Source: an uncultured Acidobacteriota bacterium (lineage in GTDB: Bacteria; Acidobacteriota; Terriglobia; Terriglobales; Acidobacteriaceae). From it: a stretch of DNA of 64,000 bases. The DNA lies in contig CAILAC010000002.1 in NCBI GenBank assembly GCA_903832055.1, positions 62,001-126,000 on the forward strand. Direction: 5' to 3'. The translations under genes were made by a program, and so were the position numbers. Below, in pieces: positions 33,198 to 43,356 of the stretch. The notes under the pieces were generated by a model. It saw only the letters and a list, made by a program, of their open reading frames with translations. It was not told the DNA's origin and searched no databases. Positions within the stretch are counted from its first letter, which is position 1. The number at the start of each line of letters is the position of its first letter.

Positions 33198-35636
33198 GTG
33201 AAGATTCTTAGTCGGTACATTTTCGGGGAGATTGCTTCGCACTCGTTGATTGGGTGTGCGCTGTTTACGTTCATTTTGTTCATGAAGGACCTGGGGCACA
33301 TTCTGGAGATGGTGGTCCGGAACAGCTCAAGCCTGGTGGCTGTGGCGCAGATTTTTCTGTTTACGCTGCCGAATACGTTTCTGGTGACGATTCCGATGGC
33401 GGTGCTGGTGGGGGTGCTGCTGGGGCTGAGCCGGCTGGCTGCGGACTCTGAGATTACGGCGATGCGGGCGTCGGGGTTTGGCATCTGGTATTTCGTCAGG
33501 GTGGCGTCGGTGGTGGCGTTTATCGGGACGGGGCTGGGGCTGGTGAATTCGCTGTATGTTGCGCCGCGGGCCAATCAGGCGATTTTGGATATGCAGCGCG
33601 AGCTGGAGACGGCGCAGGCGTCGTTTGAGATTCAGCCGCGCGTGTTCTATGAGGACTTCAAAAACACGGTTATTTATGTGCAGGATGTGCGGGCGGGGAC
33701 GGGTGTTTCGAACTGGCGGCAGTTGTTTATAGCCGATGTGAGCGACCCGACGGCACCGAGGATTACGACGGCAGAATCCGCGACGGTGGCCGAGGATGTG
33801 GGCGAAAACCGGGGTCAGGGGCTGCTGATCAGGCTGCGCAACGGGGCAGAACATGAGTCGGGGCATGAGAGTGCTGCTGGAATCTCTGGCCAGGCGGGGC
33901 AGTACAACATTTCTACGTTTGCGACGACGGACCGGCCGCTGACGTTCAATCCGCAAAGCGACATTCATCTGGGCCGGATGGACACGCCGATTTTTGCGAT
34001 GGGGAACCGGCAGTTGCTGAAGGAGATTCACGCGGCAAAGCCGGGGGATGCGGCGGGGAAGCATTACCTGATTGAGCTGAACCGGCGGCTGGCTTTCCCG
34101 GTGGCGTGCCTGGTGCTGATGCTGATTGGGGTGCCTCTGGGGACTGCTTCGCGGCGAGGCGGCAAGAGCAGCGGGTTCATTTTTACGATTTTGCTGGTGC
34201 TGGTGTACTACGTGCTGTCGAATTTTGGCATTGCCTGGGCGAAGCAGGGGCGTTTGCCTGCGGTGGCCGGGGTGTGGCTGGCCAATGTGGTGTTTGCGGC
34301 GGCGGGCTTGTTTTTGCTGAGCCAGATGGCGAGCGGCGGCAAGGTGCTGAGCGCAATTTCTGGCTGGTTTACGCGACGGCCCACGGCGCGGGCGCTGACC
34401 GCTGAGGAACTGCGGCTGGAAGCGGAGCGGAGCGCGGAAAAAGACTGGCAGACGGCGGCGAAGGAGCGTTGGCGGCGGCGGTTTCATCCTCCGCTGACGC
34501 AGACGTTTCACCGCTTCAAGCGGCGGGGGTTTCCGCTGATATTGGATGAGTATGTGCTGCGGGAGTTCATGCAGACGTTTTTGATGGTGCTGCTGGGGCT
34601 TGTGCTGCTGATGCTGGTGTTTACGTATTTTGAACTGGTGCCGGATATCTGGCGGAACCATCCGGGAGTAACGACGATTGGGGCATATCTGCTGAATCTG
34701 GCGCCAAGGATGCTGTACCAGATGACGCCGCTGGGGGTGCTGATTGGGGTGCTGGTGACGTTTGGCGTGCTGAACCGGTCGAGCGAGCTGATTGCGATGA
34801 AGGCGACGGGGATCAGCATTTACCGGCTGGTGATTCCGGTGCTGGTGATTGCGGGGATTTTGGCGGGGGGCTTGTTTGCGTTTGACCAGTACTACCTGCC
34901 GCAGGCGAACCGCAAACAAGAGGCGTTGCGCAACATCATCAAGGGGCGGCCGGCGCAGACGACGCTGAATCCTGACCAGAAGTGGATTTTTGGGCAGCAG
35001 CGGGCGGGGGAGCCGGGAAGGATTTTCTACTACCAGTTCTTTGACCCCGACCAGGATGCGTTCGCAAACCTGAGCCTTTTTGAGTTTGACCCGGTGACGT
35101 TTTCGCTATCAAAGCGGATATTTGCAGGGCGAGCGGTGTGGGATGCGCGGCAGCGGATGTGGAGCTTTGAGAATGGCTGGGAGCGAACGATGCAGGGGGC
35201 AAATGTGACTGGCTTCCGGGAGTTCCAGCAGGCGAGCTTTGCCGAGGTGCACGAGGAGCCGGGCTACTTCAAAAAAGAGAGCCTGCAATCGCAGGAGATG
35301 AACTTTGGGCAGTTGCAGCGGTACATCAGTGACCTGCAGCAGAGCGGTTTTGACACGATCAGACTGCGGGTGCAGCTGTATGACAAGCTGGCGTACCCGA
35401 TGGTGACGATTGTGATGGCGGTGCTGGCGATACCGTTTGCGCTGTCGATGGGCAGGCGCGGTTCGCTGACCGGGGTGGCGGCGGCGATTGGGATAGGCCT
35501 TGGGTACTGGGTGATTGCGGGGTTGTTTGACGCGATGGGGAGTGTAAATTACTTGCCGTCGGCGGTGGCGGCGTGGTCGCCGGATATCTTGTTTGGGCTG
35601 ACGGGCGGATATTTGCTGCTGCGGACTCCGACATAG
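33198..35636 (+). CDS. Fused LptF-LptG-type LPS export permease
   Basis: The 812-aa product holds two LptF/LptG (YjgP/YjgQ) units in tandem: about residues 1-400 and 455-810, each with N-terminal and C-terminal membrane helix groups around a periplasmic beta-jellyroll. The second unit begins 'LILDEYVLREFMQTF', the usual start of these proteins, after a basic linker of about 50 residues. LptF and LptG, normally separate about 360-aa chains, pair with LptB2 to extract LPS from the inner membrane. A single chain of 812 aa would fix a 1:1 ratio. GTG 33198 begins at the first helix; the ribosome site is weak. Confidence 0.88.
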   Translation: MKILSRYIFGEIASHSLIGCALFTFILFMKDLGHILEMVVRNSSSLVAVAQIFLFTLPNTFLVTIPMAVLVGVLLGLSRLAADSEITAMRASGFGIWYFVRVASVVAFIGTGLGLVNSLYVAPRANQAILDMQRELETAQASFEIQPRVFYEDFKNTVIYVQDVRAGTGVSNWRQLFIADVSDPTAPRITTAESATVAEDVGENRGQGLLIRLRNGAEHESGHESAAGISGQAGQYNISTFATTDRPLTFNPQSDIHLGRMDTPIFAMGNRQLLKEIHAAKPGDAAGKHYLIELNRRLAFPVACLVLMLIGVPLGTASRRGGKSSGFIFTILLVLVYYVLSNFGIAWAKQGRLPAVAGVWLANVVFAAAGLFLLSQMASGGKVLSAISGWFTRRPTARALTAEELRLEAERSAEKDWQTAAKERWRRRFHPPLTQTFHRFKRRGFPLILDEYVLREFMQTFLMVLLGLVLLMLVFTYFELVPDIWRNHPGVTTIGAYLLNLAPRMLYQMTPLGVLIGVLVTFGVLNRSSELIAMKATGISIYRLVIPVLVIAGILAGGLFAFDQYYLPQANRKQEALRNIIKGRPAQTTLNPDQKWIFGQQRAGEPGRIFYYQFFDPDQDAFANLSLFEFDPVTFSLSKRIFAGRAVWDARQRMWSFENGWERTMQGANVTGFREFQQASFAEVHEEPGYFKKESLQSQEMNFGQLQRYISDLQQSGFDTIRLRVQLYDKLAYPMVTIVMAVLAIPFALSMGRRGSLTGVAAAIGIGLGYWVIAGLFDAMGSVNYLPSAVAAWSPDILFGLTGGYLLLRTPT

Positions 35637-35798
35637 GTACTGACCCGGATTGAGACAGTGCAGCAACTTATGTTGGGCGTAGCTCAATTGTTTCCTTTGA
35701 CTTGAATGAATTGGGTATTTAGACTCATGCCGGGTTGCGGTTTGCGCGTCGCGGCGCTCCAGCCAGATTCCCCACCCCCAATCAGATCGAGGACTCAT

Positions 35799-36917
35799 AT
35801 GCAATTTGGACATATACGGAAGTTGACGACTCTGGCGCTGGTATTGGCTGCGCCCAGCTATCTTTTCGCAGGAGACTTCAGCTATCAGGAGTCCACGCAG
35901 GTTACGGGCGGCTCGATGCTGAGCATGATGAAGATGGCGGGCATGTTCAGTTCGCAGGCGCGGAAGATGGGCGAACCCGTCATTTCGACGATTTATCTGA
36001 AAGACAACCGGATGGCGCGGGTCTCTGCCGACAGCATTGAGATTATCGATCTGGACAAGGAAGCGATTACCCGGATTGACACCGTGAAGCGCACCTATAC
36101 AGTGGAGACTTTTCAGGAAATGAGGGAACAGATGCTGAAAGCGCAGCAGGAGGCCGAGAAGCATCAGGCCGAGCATCCCGCGCCCGCGCCAAAAGCCAAT
36201 CCTGATGCGAACCAGGTGCAGATGAGTTATGACGTGCATGTGCGGCAGACGGGCGCGGCAAAGAACGTGAGCGGGCTTGCGGCAAAAGAAGCGATCATGA
36301 CGATGATGATGAACGCGACAGACAAGAAGAGCCAGCAGACGGGCACGATGGCGATTACCAACGATATGTGGATGGTGCCAGAGATTCCGGGTTACTCGGC
36401 GGTTCGCGATTTTTACATGCGGATGGCGACGAAGATGGGGAAGATGTATTCGGGATCGGGCGGATCTGGCGGATCTGGAATGGATATGAGCCGGATGTTT
36501 GCGGCGAATCCAGGAGCGGGCCAGGCGATGTCAGATATGGCCAAGGAGATGGAGAAGCTGAAGGGTGTGCCGGTGATGCAGGTGATGCGCATGGGCACGA
36601 CGACGGATGGCAAGCCGCTGCCCGCCGCCTCAGAAGCGCCTCTGCCACCTGAGAGCTCTGGTGCAGCACCAAGCGGTGGCGACATGGCCAAGCAGGGATT
36701 GGCCGGGGCGCTGTCGAGTCATTTTGGCCTGGGCGGCTTTGGCCACAAAAAGGATCAGGACCCGCCGCCTCCGAGCGGTGATGCAGGCAATAAGCAGCCA
36801 ACCAGCGCAATTTTGATGGAGTCACAGAGCTCGTATTCGAATTTCTCGTCGGCACCGGTGGATGCTTCGCACTTTGAGGTGCCTGCGGGTTACAAGCAGT
36901 TGCAGGCGCAGAAGTAA
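35799..36917 (+). CDS. Secreted Met-rich protein of unknown function
   Basis: The 372-aa product has a signal peptide (ending at about residue 24, LFAG) and a mature part unusually rich in Met ('MLSMMKMAGMFSSQARKMG' near residues 37-55), a Lys/Glu/Ala coiled segment (about 108-128), and Gly/Ser- and Pro-rich low-complexity C-terminal parts. It may relate to DUF4412-like secreted proteins, but this is weak. ATG 35799 follows GAGG; an open frame from 35,706 lacks a site. It lies between lptFG and the GH31 gene with no clear functional link. Confidence 0.65.
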   Translation: MQFGHIRKLTTLALVLAAPSYLFAGDFSYQESTQVTGGSMLSMMKMAGMFSSQARKMGEPVISTIYLKDNRMARVSADSIEIIDLDKEAITRIDTVKRTYTVETFQEMREQMLKAQQEAEKHQAEHPAPAPKANPDANQVQMSYDVHVRQTGAAKNVSGLAAKEAIMTMMMNATDKKSQQTGTMAITNDMWMVPEIPGYSAVRDFYMRMATKMGKMYSGSGGSGGSGMDMSRMFAANPGAGQAMSDMAKEMEKLKGVPVMQVMRMGTTTDGKPLPAASEAPLPPESSGAAPSGGDMAKQGLAGALSSHFGLGGFGHKKDQDPPPPSGDAGNKQPTSAILMESQSSYSNFSSAPVDASHFEVPAGYKQLQAQK

Positions 36918-36956
36918 CGGACGGGCCTCAGCGAGCGGAGAAGAGGGGATGAATCA

Positions 36957-36992
36957 AGAGGGCGTGGCTGCGGCTGCGCCCTCTTCTGTTCT
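36957..36992 (+). terminator. Probable terminator after the Met-rich protein gene
   Basis: AGAGGGCG (36,957-36,964) pairs with CGCCCTCT (36,977-36,984), followed by TTCTGTTCTG. It lies 40 nt after the stop. Confidence 0.6.
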
Positions 36993-37056
36993 GTAGATTA
37001 TTGGCGCTTGGTCCTTGGTTGAATTTGATATGATTTGGCGTTTTGAGAGGCTCTTG

Positions 37057-39621
37057 ATGAAATATCCGACTCAGTTTCGCTTCCCTGCCCTTGTGTCCTT
37101 GGTGATTGTATTGACGGCCTTTGCGGGGCTGAAGGTTTTGGCCGCCACACCGCGATTGACGGTAGAGGAAGTGACGGCCTCCAAACCGCTGCGAGACGGC
37201 ATTGATATTCAGGCGGGGGCAGCGACGATTCGCATTACGGCGCTGCGTGAGGATATTGTGCGGGTGCGGATTGCCCAAGGGGGAACGCTGCCCGAGGACG
37301 CCTCATGGGCGGTTTTGCCGGAGCGGCGTGAGCAGTCAGTGGATGTAAAGCCGCTGGAGGACGTTGGATTTGTGGGTTTCAAGACGGCAGTGCTTGAGGT
37401 GCGGGTGGAGCGGAGTCCGCTTCGGCTGCTCGTCCGCGACCTCAACGGCAACCACATCTGCAATGACGCGCTGGACAATCCGACCGAATTCCGCAATGGC
37501 GGCTTCGAGGTGCACAAGCAGATGCCGACCGACGAGCGCTTCTATGGCCTGGGAGACAAGACAGGCTCGTTTGACCGGCGCGGCCAGGCCTATGAGCTTT
37601 GGAACCGCGACCATGGCGTTGAAGATACCGCTGACCCGCTGTACAAGAGCATCCCCTTCTTTATGGGTGTAACGGGTGGCCGCAGCTACGGCCTCTTTCT
37701 CGATAACACTTTTCGGACGTGGTTTGATTTTGGCAAGCAATCCCGCGACAGCTTTTCGTTTGGCGCGGAGGGTGGGCCGCTCAATTATTACGTGATCTAC
37801 GGGCCGACGCCAAAGCAGGTGGTGGAGGGCTACGCGTATCTGACGGGTACGCCGCCGATGCCGCCGATGTGGGCGCTTGGCTTTCAGCAGTCGCGGTATA
37901 GCTACACGCCGGAGTCAATGCTGCGGGTGGTGGCAGACAAGCTGCGGTCGGACCGGATTCCTGCAGACGCGGTGTATCTGGACATTGACTACCAGTTCCG
38001 GAACCGGCCGTTTACCGTGGACCCGGTGAATTTTCCGGGCTTTCCGGGGTTGGTGGCAGACCTGAAGAAAGAGCATCTGCACCTGGTGACGATTACCGAT
38101 CTGCATGTGGCCCATGTCGCGGGAGAGGGCTACATGCCCTATGAAACGGGCCATGCCGGCGACCATTTTGTGAAGAAGGCGGATGGGAGCGAGTATGTGG
38201 GGATTGTGTGGCCGGGGCCGGCGGTTTTCCCTGACTTTACGCGGGCTGAGACGCGGAAGTGGTGGGGTGGGTTGTATGCCGAGTTTGTGAAGGATGGAGT
38301 TTCGGGATTCTGGAATGACATGAACGAGCCTTCGGTGTTTGACGGGCCGGGGATGACGATGCCGCTCGATAACATCCACCGAATTGAGGAGCCGGGATTT
38401 GCGCCGAGGACGGCGACCCATGCCGAGATTCACAACATTGTGGGGATGCAGAATGAGCGGGCGACATTTGAGGGCTTGCTCAAGCTGCGGCCGGATGAGC
38501 GGCCATTTGTGCTGACGCGGGCGACGTACGCGGGCGGACAGCGGTTTGGGTTTACGTGGACGGGCGACAACGCCTCGACCTGGAGCCAGTTGCGGCTGGG
38601 AACGCAGATGCTGCTGAATCTGGGTTTGAGCGGCATTTCGATGGTCGGAGACGATATTGGCGGGTTTGGCGGGTCGGCTGCTCCCGATTTGCTGACACGC
38701 TGGATTGAGATTGGCGCGTTTAACCCCATGTACCGCGACCACTCGACAATTGGCTCGATGCCGCAGGAGGTCTGGGCGCATGGGCCGGAGCAGGAGGCGA
38801 TCCGCAGGCGATATATCGAAACGCGCTACCGTCTGCTGCCCTACATTTACACGCTGGCCGAGGAGGCGCACCGGACGGGGCTGCCGATGGTGAGGCCGCT
38901 GTTTCTGGAATTCCCCAATGATTTTGACGGGGTAGATACGGAGTTCATGTTTGGCGCGAACCTGCTTGTAGCTCCGCCGCCGTATGGAGAGATGCCGGAG
39001 GGGTACTCGGTGGCGTATCCAGAGGGCGAGTGGTACGACTTCTGGACGGGTGCGAAAGCGGTGCGGTCGCCGGGGCAGCCGTCGATTGTGGAGGTTTCAA
39101 ACACGATTGCGGCTGGCGAATCGCTGAGCAAATTTCCGCCGCCGGTAGTGATTCATCCCGGCCTGGACACGCTGCCGGTCTATGTGAGGGCGGGGAGCGT
39201 GGTGCCGATGCAGCCGCTGGTGCAGAGTACGGATGAAACTCCGCAGGGACCGCTGGAGCTGCGGGTATATCCAGACTGGCCGGACAAAGGGGCCAGAGCG
39301 GGCAGGAATTGCGGTGGTTCGCTGTATCTGGACGACGGGCACACGTTCAAGTTTGAGCGCGGAGAGTATTTGCGGCAGGCGTTTACCTGCCAGGCGCAGG
39401 GACGCGAAGTGACGGTGGGATTTGGCGCGCGAACGGGCAGCTACGCTCCGTGGTGGAAGATGATGGAGGTCGTGGTGTACGGGTGGCCTTCAGCGCAGGC
39501 GGTTGCGCAAATTACCGGAACTACCGACTCGCTCAAAACGAGCTATGACGAGGCGGCTCACGCGCTGCACATCATGGTGCCAGACCTGGCGGGAAAACAG
39601 GAGCTGCGGGTGAGGGAGTAG
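37057..39621 (+). CDS. Exported GH31 alpha-glucosidase family enzyme
   Basis: The 854-aa product has a signal peptide (about residues 1-27) and the GH31 layout: N-terminal beta-sandwich, (beta/alpha)8 barrel with nucleophile Asp421 in GFWNDMNEP and acid/base Asp504 in WTGDNAST, then C-terminal beta domains. The family mostly cleaves alpha-glucosidic (sometimes alpha-xylosidic) bonds from non-reducing ends. ATG 37057 is preceded by GAGAGG; starts at 37,015 (TTG) and 37,030 are less well placed. Export suggests action on periplasmic or outside oligosaccharides. Confidence 0.92.
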   Translation: MKYPTQFRFPALVSLVIVLTAFAGLKVLAATPRLTVEEVTASKPLRDGIDIQAGAATIRITALREDIVRVRIAQGGTLPEDASWAVLPERREQSVDVKPLEDVGFVGFKTAVLEVRVERSPLRLLVRDLNGNHICNDALDNPTEFRNGGFEVHKQMPTDERFYGLGDKTGSFDRRGQAYELWNRDHGVEDTADPLYKSIPFFMGVTGGRSYGLFLDNTFRTWFDFGKQSRDSFSFGAEGGPLNYYVIYGPTPKQVVEGYAYLTGTPPMPPMWALGFQQSRYSYTPESMLRVVADKLRSDRIPADAVYLDIDYQFRNRPFTVDPVNFPGFPGLVADLKKEHLHLVTITDLHVAHVAGEGYMPYETGHAGDHFVKKADGSEYVGIVWPGPAVFPDFTRAETRKWWGGLYAEFVKDGVSGFWNDMNEPSVFDGPGMTMPLDNIHRIEEPGFAPRTATHAEIHNIVGMQNERATFEGLLKLRPDERPFVLTRATYAGGQRFGFTWTGDNASTWSQLRLGTQMLLNLGLSGISMVGDDIGGFGGSAAPDLLTRWIEIGAFNPMYRDHSTIGSMPQEVWAHGPEQEAIRRRYIETRYRLLPYIYTLAEEAHRTGLPMVRPLFLEFPNDFDGVDTEFMFGANLLVAPPPYGEMPEGYSVAYPEGEWYDFWTGAKAVRSPGQPSIVEVSNTIAAGESLSKFPPPVVIHPGLDTLPVYVRAGSVVPMQPLVQSTDETPQGPLELRVYPDWPDKGARAGRNCGGSLYLDDGHTFKFERGEYLRQAFTCQAQGREVTVGFGARTGSYAPWWKMMEVVVYGWPSAQAVAQITGTTDSLKTSYDEAAHALHIMVPDLAGKQELRVRE

Positions 39622-39674
39622 TTTTGCGTGATCGGAGGAAGCCGATGGCGGTGGCGAGCGACTAGACTTCTCGT

Positions 39675-40271
39675 ATGAACCTTTCGCCGATGATACAGAT
39701 TGTCGATCCTCTTGAGCTGTTTGATGCGTGGTTGAGTGAGGCTCAGAAGAGTGAGCCGAATGACCCCAATGCCGTCGCGCTGGCGACAACAACGGCTGAT
39801 GGCTGGCCGAGCGTGCGCATGGTGCTGGCAAAGCAAGTGGGGGAGGAGCGATTCTGCTTCTTCACCAATGCTTTGAGCCACAAGGGCACGGATCTAGCGG
39901 AGAATCCTCGGGCTGCGATGTGTTTTCACTGGAAGACGCTGCGGCGACAGGTAAGAGTCGAGGGCGCGGTGACGGAGCTATCGGCAGAGGCGAGCGACGG
40001 GTATTTTCACAGCCGGTCGCGGGCCAGCCAGATTGGCGCGGCCATTTCAGACCAGAGCCGAGCGCTGAGCAGTCGCGAAGAACTGGAGGCGCGCTGGCGG
40101 GCTTTTGGCGAGGCGCATCCTGGGGTGATTCCGCGGCCGGAGTATTGGCGCGGGTATTGCGTGCAGGCGGCGCGGATTGAGTTTTGGATGGATGGGGCGC
40201 ACCGATTGCATGACCGCTTCCTCTTTACCAGGGATGGGGATGGATGGGCCAAGTCGCGGCTTTATCCTTGA
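39675..40271 (+). CDS. pdxH: Pyridoxamine 5'-phosphate oxidase
   Basis: The 198-aa product is a full-length FMN split-barrel PdxH: 'ALATTTADGWPSVRMVL' (FMN site), 'FFTNALSHKGTDLAENP', 'RVEGAVTEL', and the C-terminal 'FWMDGAHRLHDRFLF' and 'LYP' end. It oxidises pyridoxine or pyridoxamine phosphate to pyridoxal phosphate with O2. It converges on the msrB gene with 9 bp between stops. Confidence 0.95.
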   Translation: MNLSPMIQIVDPLELFDAWLSEAQKSEPNDPNAVALATTTADGWPSVRMVLAKQVGEERFCFFTNALSHKGTDLAENPRAAMCFHWKTLRRQVRVEGAVTELSAEASDGYFHSRSRASQIGAAISDQSRALSSREELEARWRAFGEAHPGVIPRPEYWRGYCVQAARIEFWMDGAHRLHDRFLFTRDGDGWAKSRLYP

Positions 40272-40280
40272 TTCCGCAGC

Positions 40281-40886
40281 TCAGGCTTTGATGAAGTGCA
40301 TCGCGGCCGAGTTCATGCAGTAGCGCAGACCGGTTGGCTCGGGGCCGTCGGAGAAGACGTGGCCGAGGTGGGCTTCGCAGCGCACGCACTGGACCTCTGT
40401 GCGTTCGACGCCAAGTGAGAGATCGGGGTTTTCGACGATGTTTTCCTTAGCGATGGGTGCCCAGAAGCTGGGCCAGCCGGTGCCGGATTCAAACTTGGTC
40501 TTTGAACTGAAGAGCGCGGTTTCGCAGCAGAGGCAGCGGTAGAGGCCGAGGGAGTGCTCCTTCCAGGTGACGCCGGAGAATGGCATTTCAGTGTCTGCCT
40601 GGCGGGCGATGCCAAAGGAGTTTGCGCCCAACTGGCGGTACCATTCGCCATCGGTCTTCACGATTTTTGGGACTTCCTGAATATCGAGTCGGACGCCGTC
40701 GGCGCTGAAGTTGACGATGCGGACTCGTCCCGGCGAGCCGTGGATGGCGGCGCTGGCCTCAATGCCCGGCGCTTTGAAGAGCCAGGCAGCGCCAACCGCG
40801 GCAATGGCTCCTGCACCGCTCAGGAAGAAGACGCGGCGGGTCATCTTTTGGGATTGATCACTCGGGCTGACGTCTGACTCAAACAT
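40281..40886 (-). CDS. msrB: Exported peptide-methionine (R)-S-oxide reductase MsrB
   Basis: The 201-aa product has an N-terminal twin-Arg-type signal (TRRVFFLSG, then a hydrophobic stretch) followed by a full MsrB domain: zinc ligands in CLCC and CVRC, FESGTGWPSF, and the catalytic Cys in RYCMNSAAM. It would repair methionine-R-sulfoxide in exported proteins with an unidentified reductant. ATG 40886 is chosen as AGGA lies 8 nt upstream. A Tat route fits a folded zinc protein. Confidence 0.9.
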   Translation of the reverse strand: MFESDVSPSDQSQKMTRRVFFLSGAGAIAAVGAAWLFKAPGIEASAAIHGSPGRVRIVNFSADGVRLDIQEVPKIVKTDGEWYRQLGANSFGIARQADTEMPFSGVTWKEHSLGLYRCLCCETALFSSKTKFESGTGWPSFWAPIAKENIVENPDLSLGVERTEVQCVRCEAHLGHVFSDGPEPTGLRYCMNSAAMHFIKA

Positions 40887-41096
40887 GCTGAAGTTCCTGT
40901 GGATGCTCTCCCCCATTGTGATGATGCGCGCAAGAGAAGGTTACACAAGATGAAAGGGCCGCGACCGATTTGAGTTTTGACGCATCAAAGTCGATAGTTC
41001 GACAAGTTTGGGGCTGGGCAGGCGCGACGCAATGGTACGAAGGTCAAAGGCGCGAATCGTCGGGGCTGCGCGCAGCTTTCCCGGTAGAATGAGAGC

Positions 41097-42863
41097 ATGT
41101 TGCGAGATTTGAAGCCGTTGTTCCGGTACATGGCGCGGTACCGCTGGGGGTATCTGTGGGGGACTCTGGCCCTGACGGCGACCAACGCGATTTGGGTGCT
41201 GTTTCCAAAGGTAATTGAAGCGGCGGTCAATGACCTGAACCGGGTGGGTCTGGACTCGGCTGCGATGCGGCAGAAGATTCTGTTTTACGCGGGTCTGCTG
41301 GTGGGCGTGGCGCTGCTCAAGGGCGTGTTTTTGTATGCTTCACGCTGGATTTTGATCGGGATTTCGCGGGAGATTGAATTTGACCTGCGCAATGACCTGT
41401 TCAAGCAACTGGAACGGCAGGATTCTGGCTACTATCAGCGGAACCGGACGGGCGACATCATGGCCCGGCTGACGAACGACCTGAACGCGGTGCGCCAGTT
41501 GCTGGGGCCGGCGATCATGTACAGCGCCAATACGGTGCTGTTTTCAGCATTTGCGCTGTACTTTCTGCTGCGAATTTCGCCGTGGCTGACGCTGGTGGCG
41601 CTGGCACCGATGCCGATTGCGTCGATTCTGGTGCAGTACTTCGGAGCGCGGATTCATGAGCGGTTTGAGCGGATTCAGGCGAGTTTTTCTGAAATCACTT
41701 CACATGCGCAGGAGAATTTTTCCGGGGCGCGACTGATTCGGGCCTTTGCGCGTGAGGAGTCGCAGATTGATTCCTTTGAAAAGGCCAATCAGCAGTACAT
41801 TGGCCGGGCGCTGCGGCTCGTTCAACTGATGGGCATGCTTTGGCCGACGCTTGAATTTGTGCTCGGCGTGGCGCTGGTAATCACCTTGCTGGCCGGCGGA
41901 CGGCTGGTGTTGCAACACAAGATTGATGTCGGCAGCTTCATTGCGTTTAACACCTACATGATTTTGCTGACGTTTCCGATTATTGCGGTGGGCTGGGTGA
42001 TCAATCTTTTCCAGCGCGGCACGGCGAGCATCAAGCGCATTGACGAGATTTTGCGAGCCGAGCCGGAGATTGACGACGCCGGTGCAGACAAGACGATTCC
42101 CGAGGGTACTGTGCTGCGGGGCGAGATCGAGTTTCGCGGGCTGAGCTTCAGCTACGGCGAGACCCAGGTGCTGAAGAACATCAGCCTGCGCGTTCCAGCG
42201 GGTTCCACACTGGCCATTGTCGGGCCGACAGGGTCAGGGAAATCGACGGTCATCGGGTTGATTCCGCGCCTTTTGGACGTGCATGAAGATACGCTGCTCG
42301 TCGATGGGCGGCCAATCCGGGAGTATCCGCTGAAGGTGCTGCGTTCAAATATCGGCGTCGTTCCGCAGGAGACATTTCTCTTCAGCGAGACGATTCGAGA
42401 GAACCTGTGCTTTGGCGCTCCAGATGCGACGGCAGAAGAGATGCTTGAGGCGGCGGAGGCGGCGCAGATCCGGCGCGAGTTTGAGGAGTTTCCGCAGGGT
42501 TTTGAAACGATGGTGGGCGAGCGCGGCGTTACGCTTTCAGGCGGGCAGAAGCAGCGGACTTCGATTGCGCGGGCTCTGCTGCGACGGCCTCGGATCCTGA
42601 TTCTGGATGACGCGTTGGCGAGCGTGGACACGTATACGGAAGAGCGGATTTTGCAGGGTCTCAGGGAGTATGCGACGGACTGCACGACGATTCTGATTTC
42701 GCACCGCATCTCGACGGTGCGCGAGGCGGATCAGATTGCAGTGCTGGCAGACGGGCGGATTCTCGAGCTGGGCACGCATAGCGAATTGCTGGCAAATGGC
42801 GGATATTACGCCGGCCTGTATGAGAAGCAACTGCTTGAGGAAGAGCTCTCAGTGACCCGGTAG
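41097..42863 (+). CDS. ABC exporter (fused membrane and ATPase domains)
   Basis: The 588-aa half-transporter has six membrane helices (about residues 1-320) and a nucleotide-binding domain with Walker A GPTGSGKST, signature LSGGQKQR, and Walker B LILDDAL followed by the H-loop. Such proteins dimerise and export lipids, drugs or peptides; the sequence is in the MsbA/YheI multidrug group. ATG 41097 starts the N-terminal helix region. No partner gene is adjacent, so a homodimer is likely. Substrate unknown. Confidence 0.9.
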   Translation: MLRDLKPLFRYMARYRWGYLWGTLALTATNAIWVLFPKVIEAAVNDLNRVGLDSAAMRQKILFYAGLLVGVALLKGVFLYASRWILIGISREIEFDLRNDLFKQLERQDSGYYQRNRTGDIMARLTNDLNAVRQLLGPAIMYSANTVLFSAFALYFLLRISPWLTLVALAPMPIASILVQYFGARIHERFERIQASFSEITSHAQENFSGARLIRAFAREESQIDSFEKANQQYIGRALRLVQLMGMLWPTLEFVLGVALVITLLAGGRLVLQHKIDVGSFIAFNTYMILLTFPIIAVGWVINLFQRGTASIKRIDEILRAEPEIDDAGADKTIPEGTVLRGEIEFRGLSFSYGETQVLKNISLRVPAGSTLAIVGPTGSGKSTVIGLIPRLLDVHEDTLLVDGRPIREYPLKVLRSNIGVVPQETFLFSETIRENLCFGAPDATAEEMLEAAEAAQIRREFEEFPQGFETMVGERGVTLSGGQKQRTSIARALLRRPRILILDDALASVDTYTEERILQGLREYATDCTTILISHRISTVREADQIAVLADGRILELGTHSELLANGGYYAGLYEKQLLEEELSVTR

Positions 42864-42892
42864 CGTCGCTATGGTGTCAGATCAGGTCGTTT

Positions 42893-43342
42893 TCAGGCAG
42901 TCCAGCGGGCGGGCAGGTCGGCCTCTTGGGCGGTCTGAATGAATCGGGCCACGCGGGGCGCGGCGACACTGACTTCTGGGTTGACCGTGGCATCAACTGC
43001 GACCTGACGCCAGGCGTCACGGATGTTGCGGACACAACCGATGACCTGTTCAAAGCGCCTTGGGTCTGCTCCAACCGAGGCCTGCAGGATCAGTGCAAAC
43101 ATTGAGGCGTAGAACTCGCTCAGGACCTGAGCGGGGCGGCCGCCAATGTCCATGCGCAGGCGCGCCTGAAGGTGGATGAGGATGGCGAGGGCGCGCTTGA
43201 CGGCGATGCGACGGCCGTGAACATCACCGCGCTCGACGGCGGCAATGGCGGCGTAGAGGAAGCGAATGATTCCGTCATAAAGGGCGACAACCAGTTCGAC
43301 CGGCGAGGCTCCGTCGAGCGCGTGCTGCTGATAAGTGGACAT
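42893..43342 (-). CDS. fliS: Flagellar export chaperone FliS
   Basis: The 149-aa helical product has the FliS pattern 'SPVELVVALYDGIIRFL' at residues about 13-29 and the 'RALAILIHLQARL' helix. FliS binds the flagellin C-terminus and keeps it from polymerising in the cytoplasm. It lies 14 bp after fliD on the same strand, the usual fliC-fliD-fliS order. Confidence 0.92.
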   Translation of the reverse strand: MSTYQQHALDGASPVELVVALYDGIIRFLYAAIAAVERGDVHGRRIAVKRALAILIHLQARLRMDIGGRPAQVLSEFYASMFALILQASVGADPRRFEQVIGCVRNIRDAWRQVAVDATVNPEVSVAAPRVARFIQTAQEADLPARWTA

Positions 43343-43356
43343 GAAAGTCTCCGCCC

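Noticed and set aside
33327-34919. A 530-codon antisense frame opposite lptFG
   Set aside because: Composition is Gln/His/Arg/Pro-rich without domains; the sense strand is a clear membrane protein.
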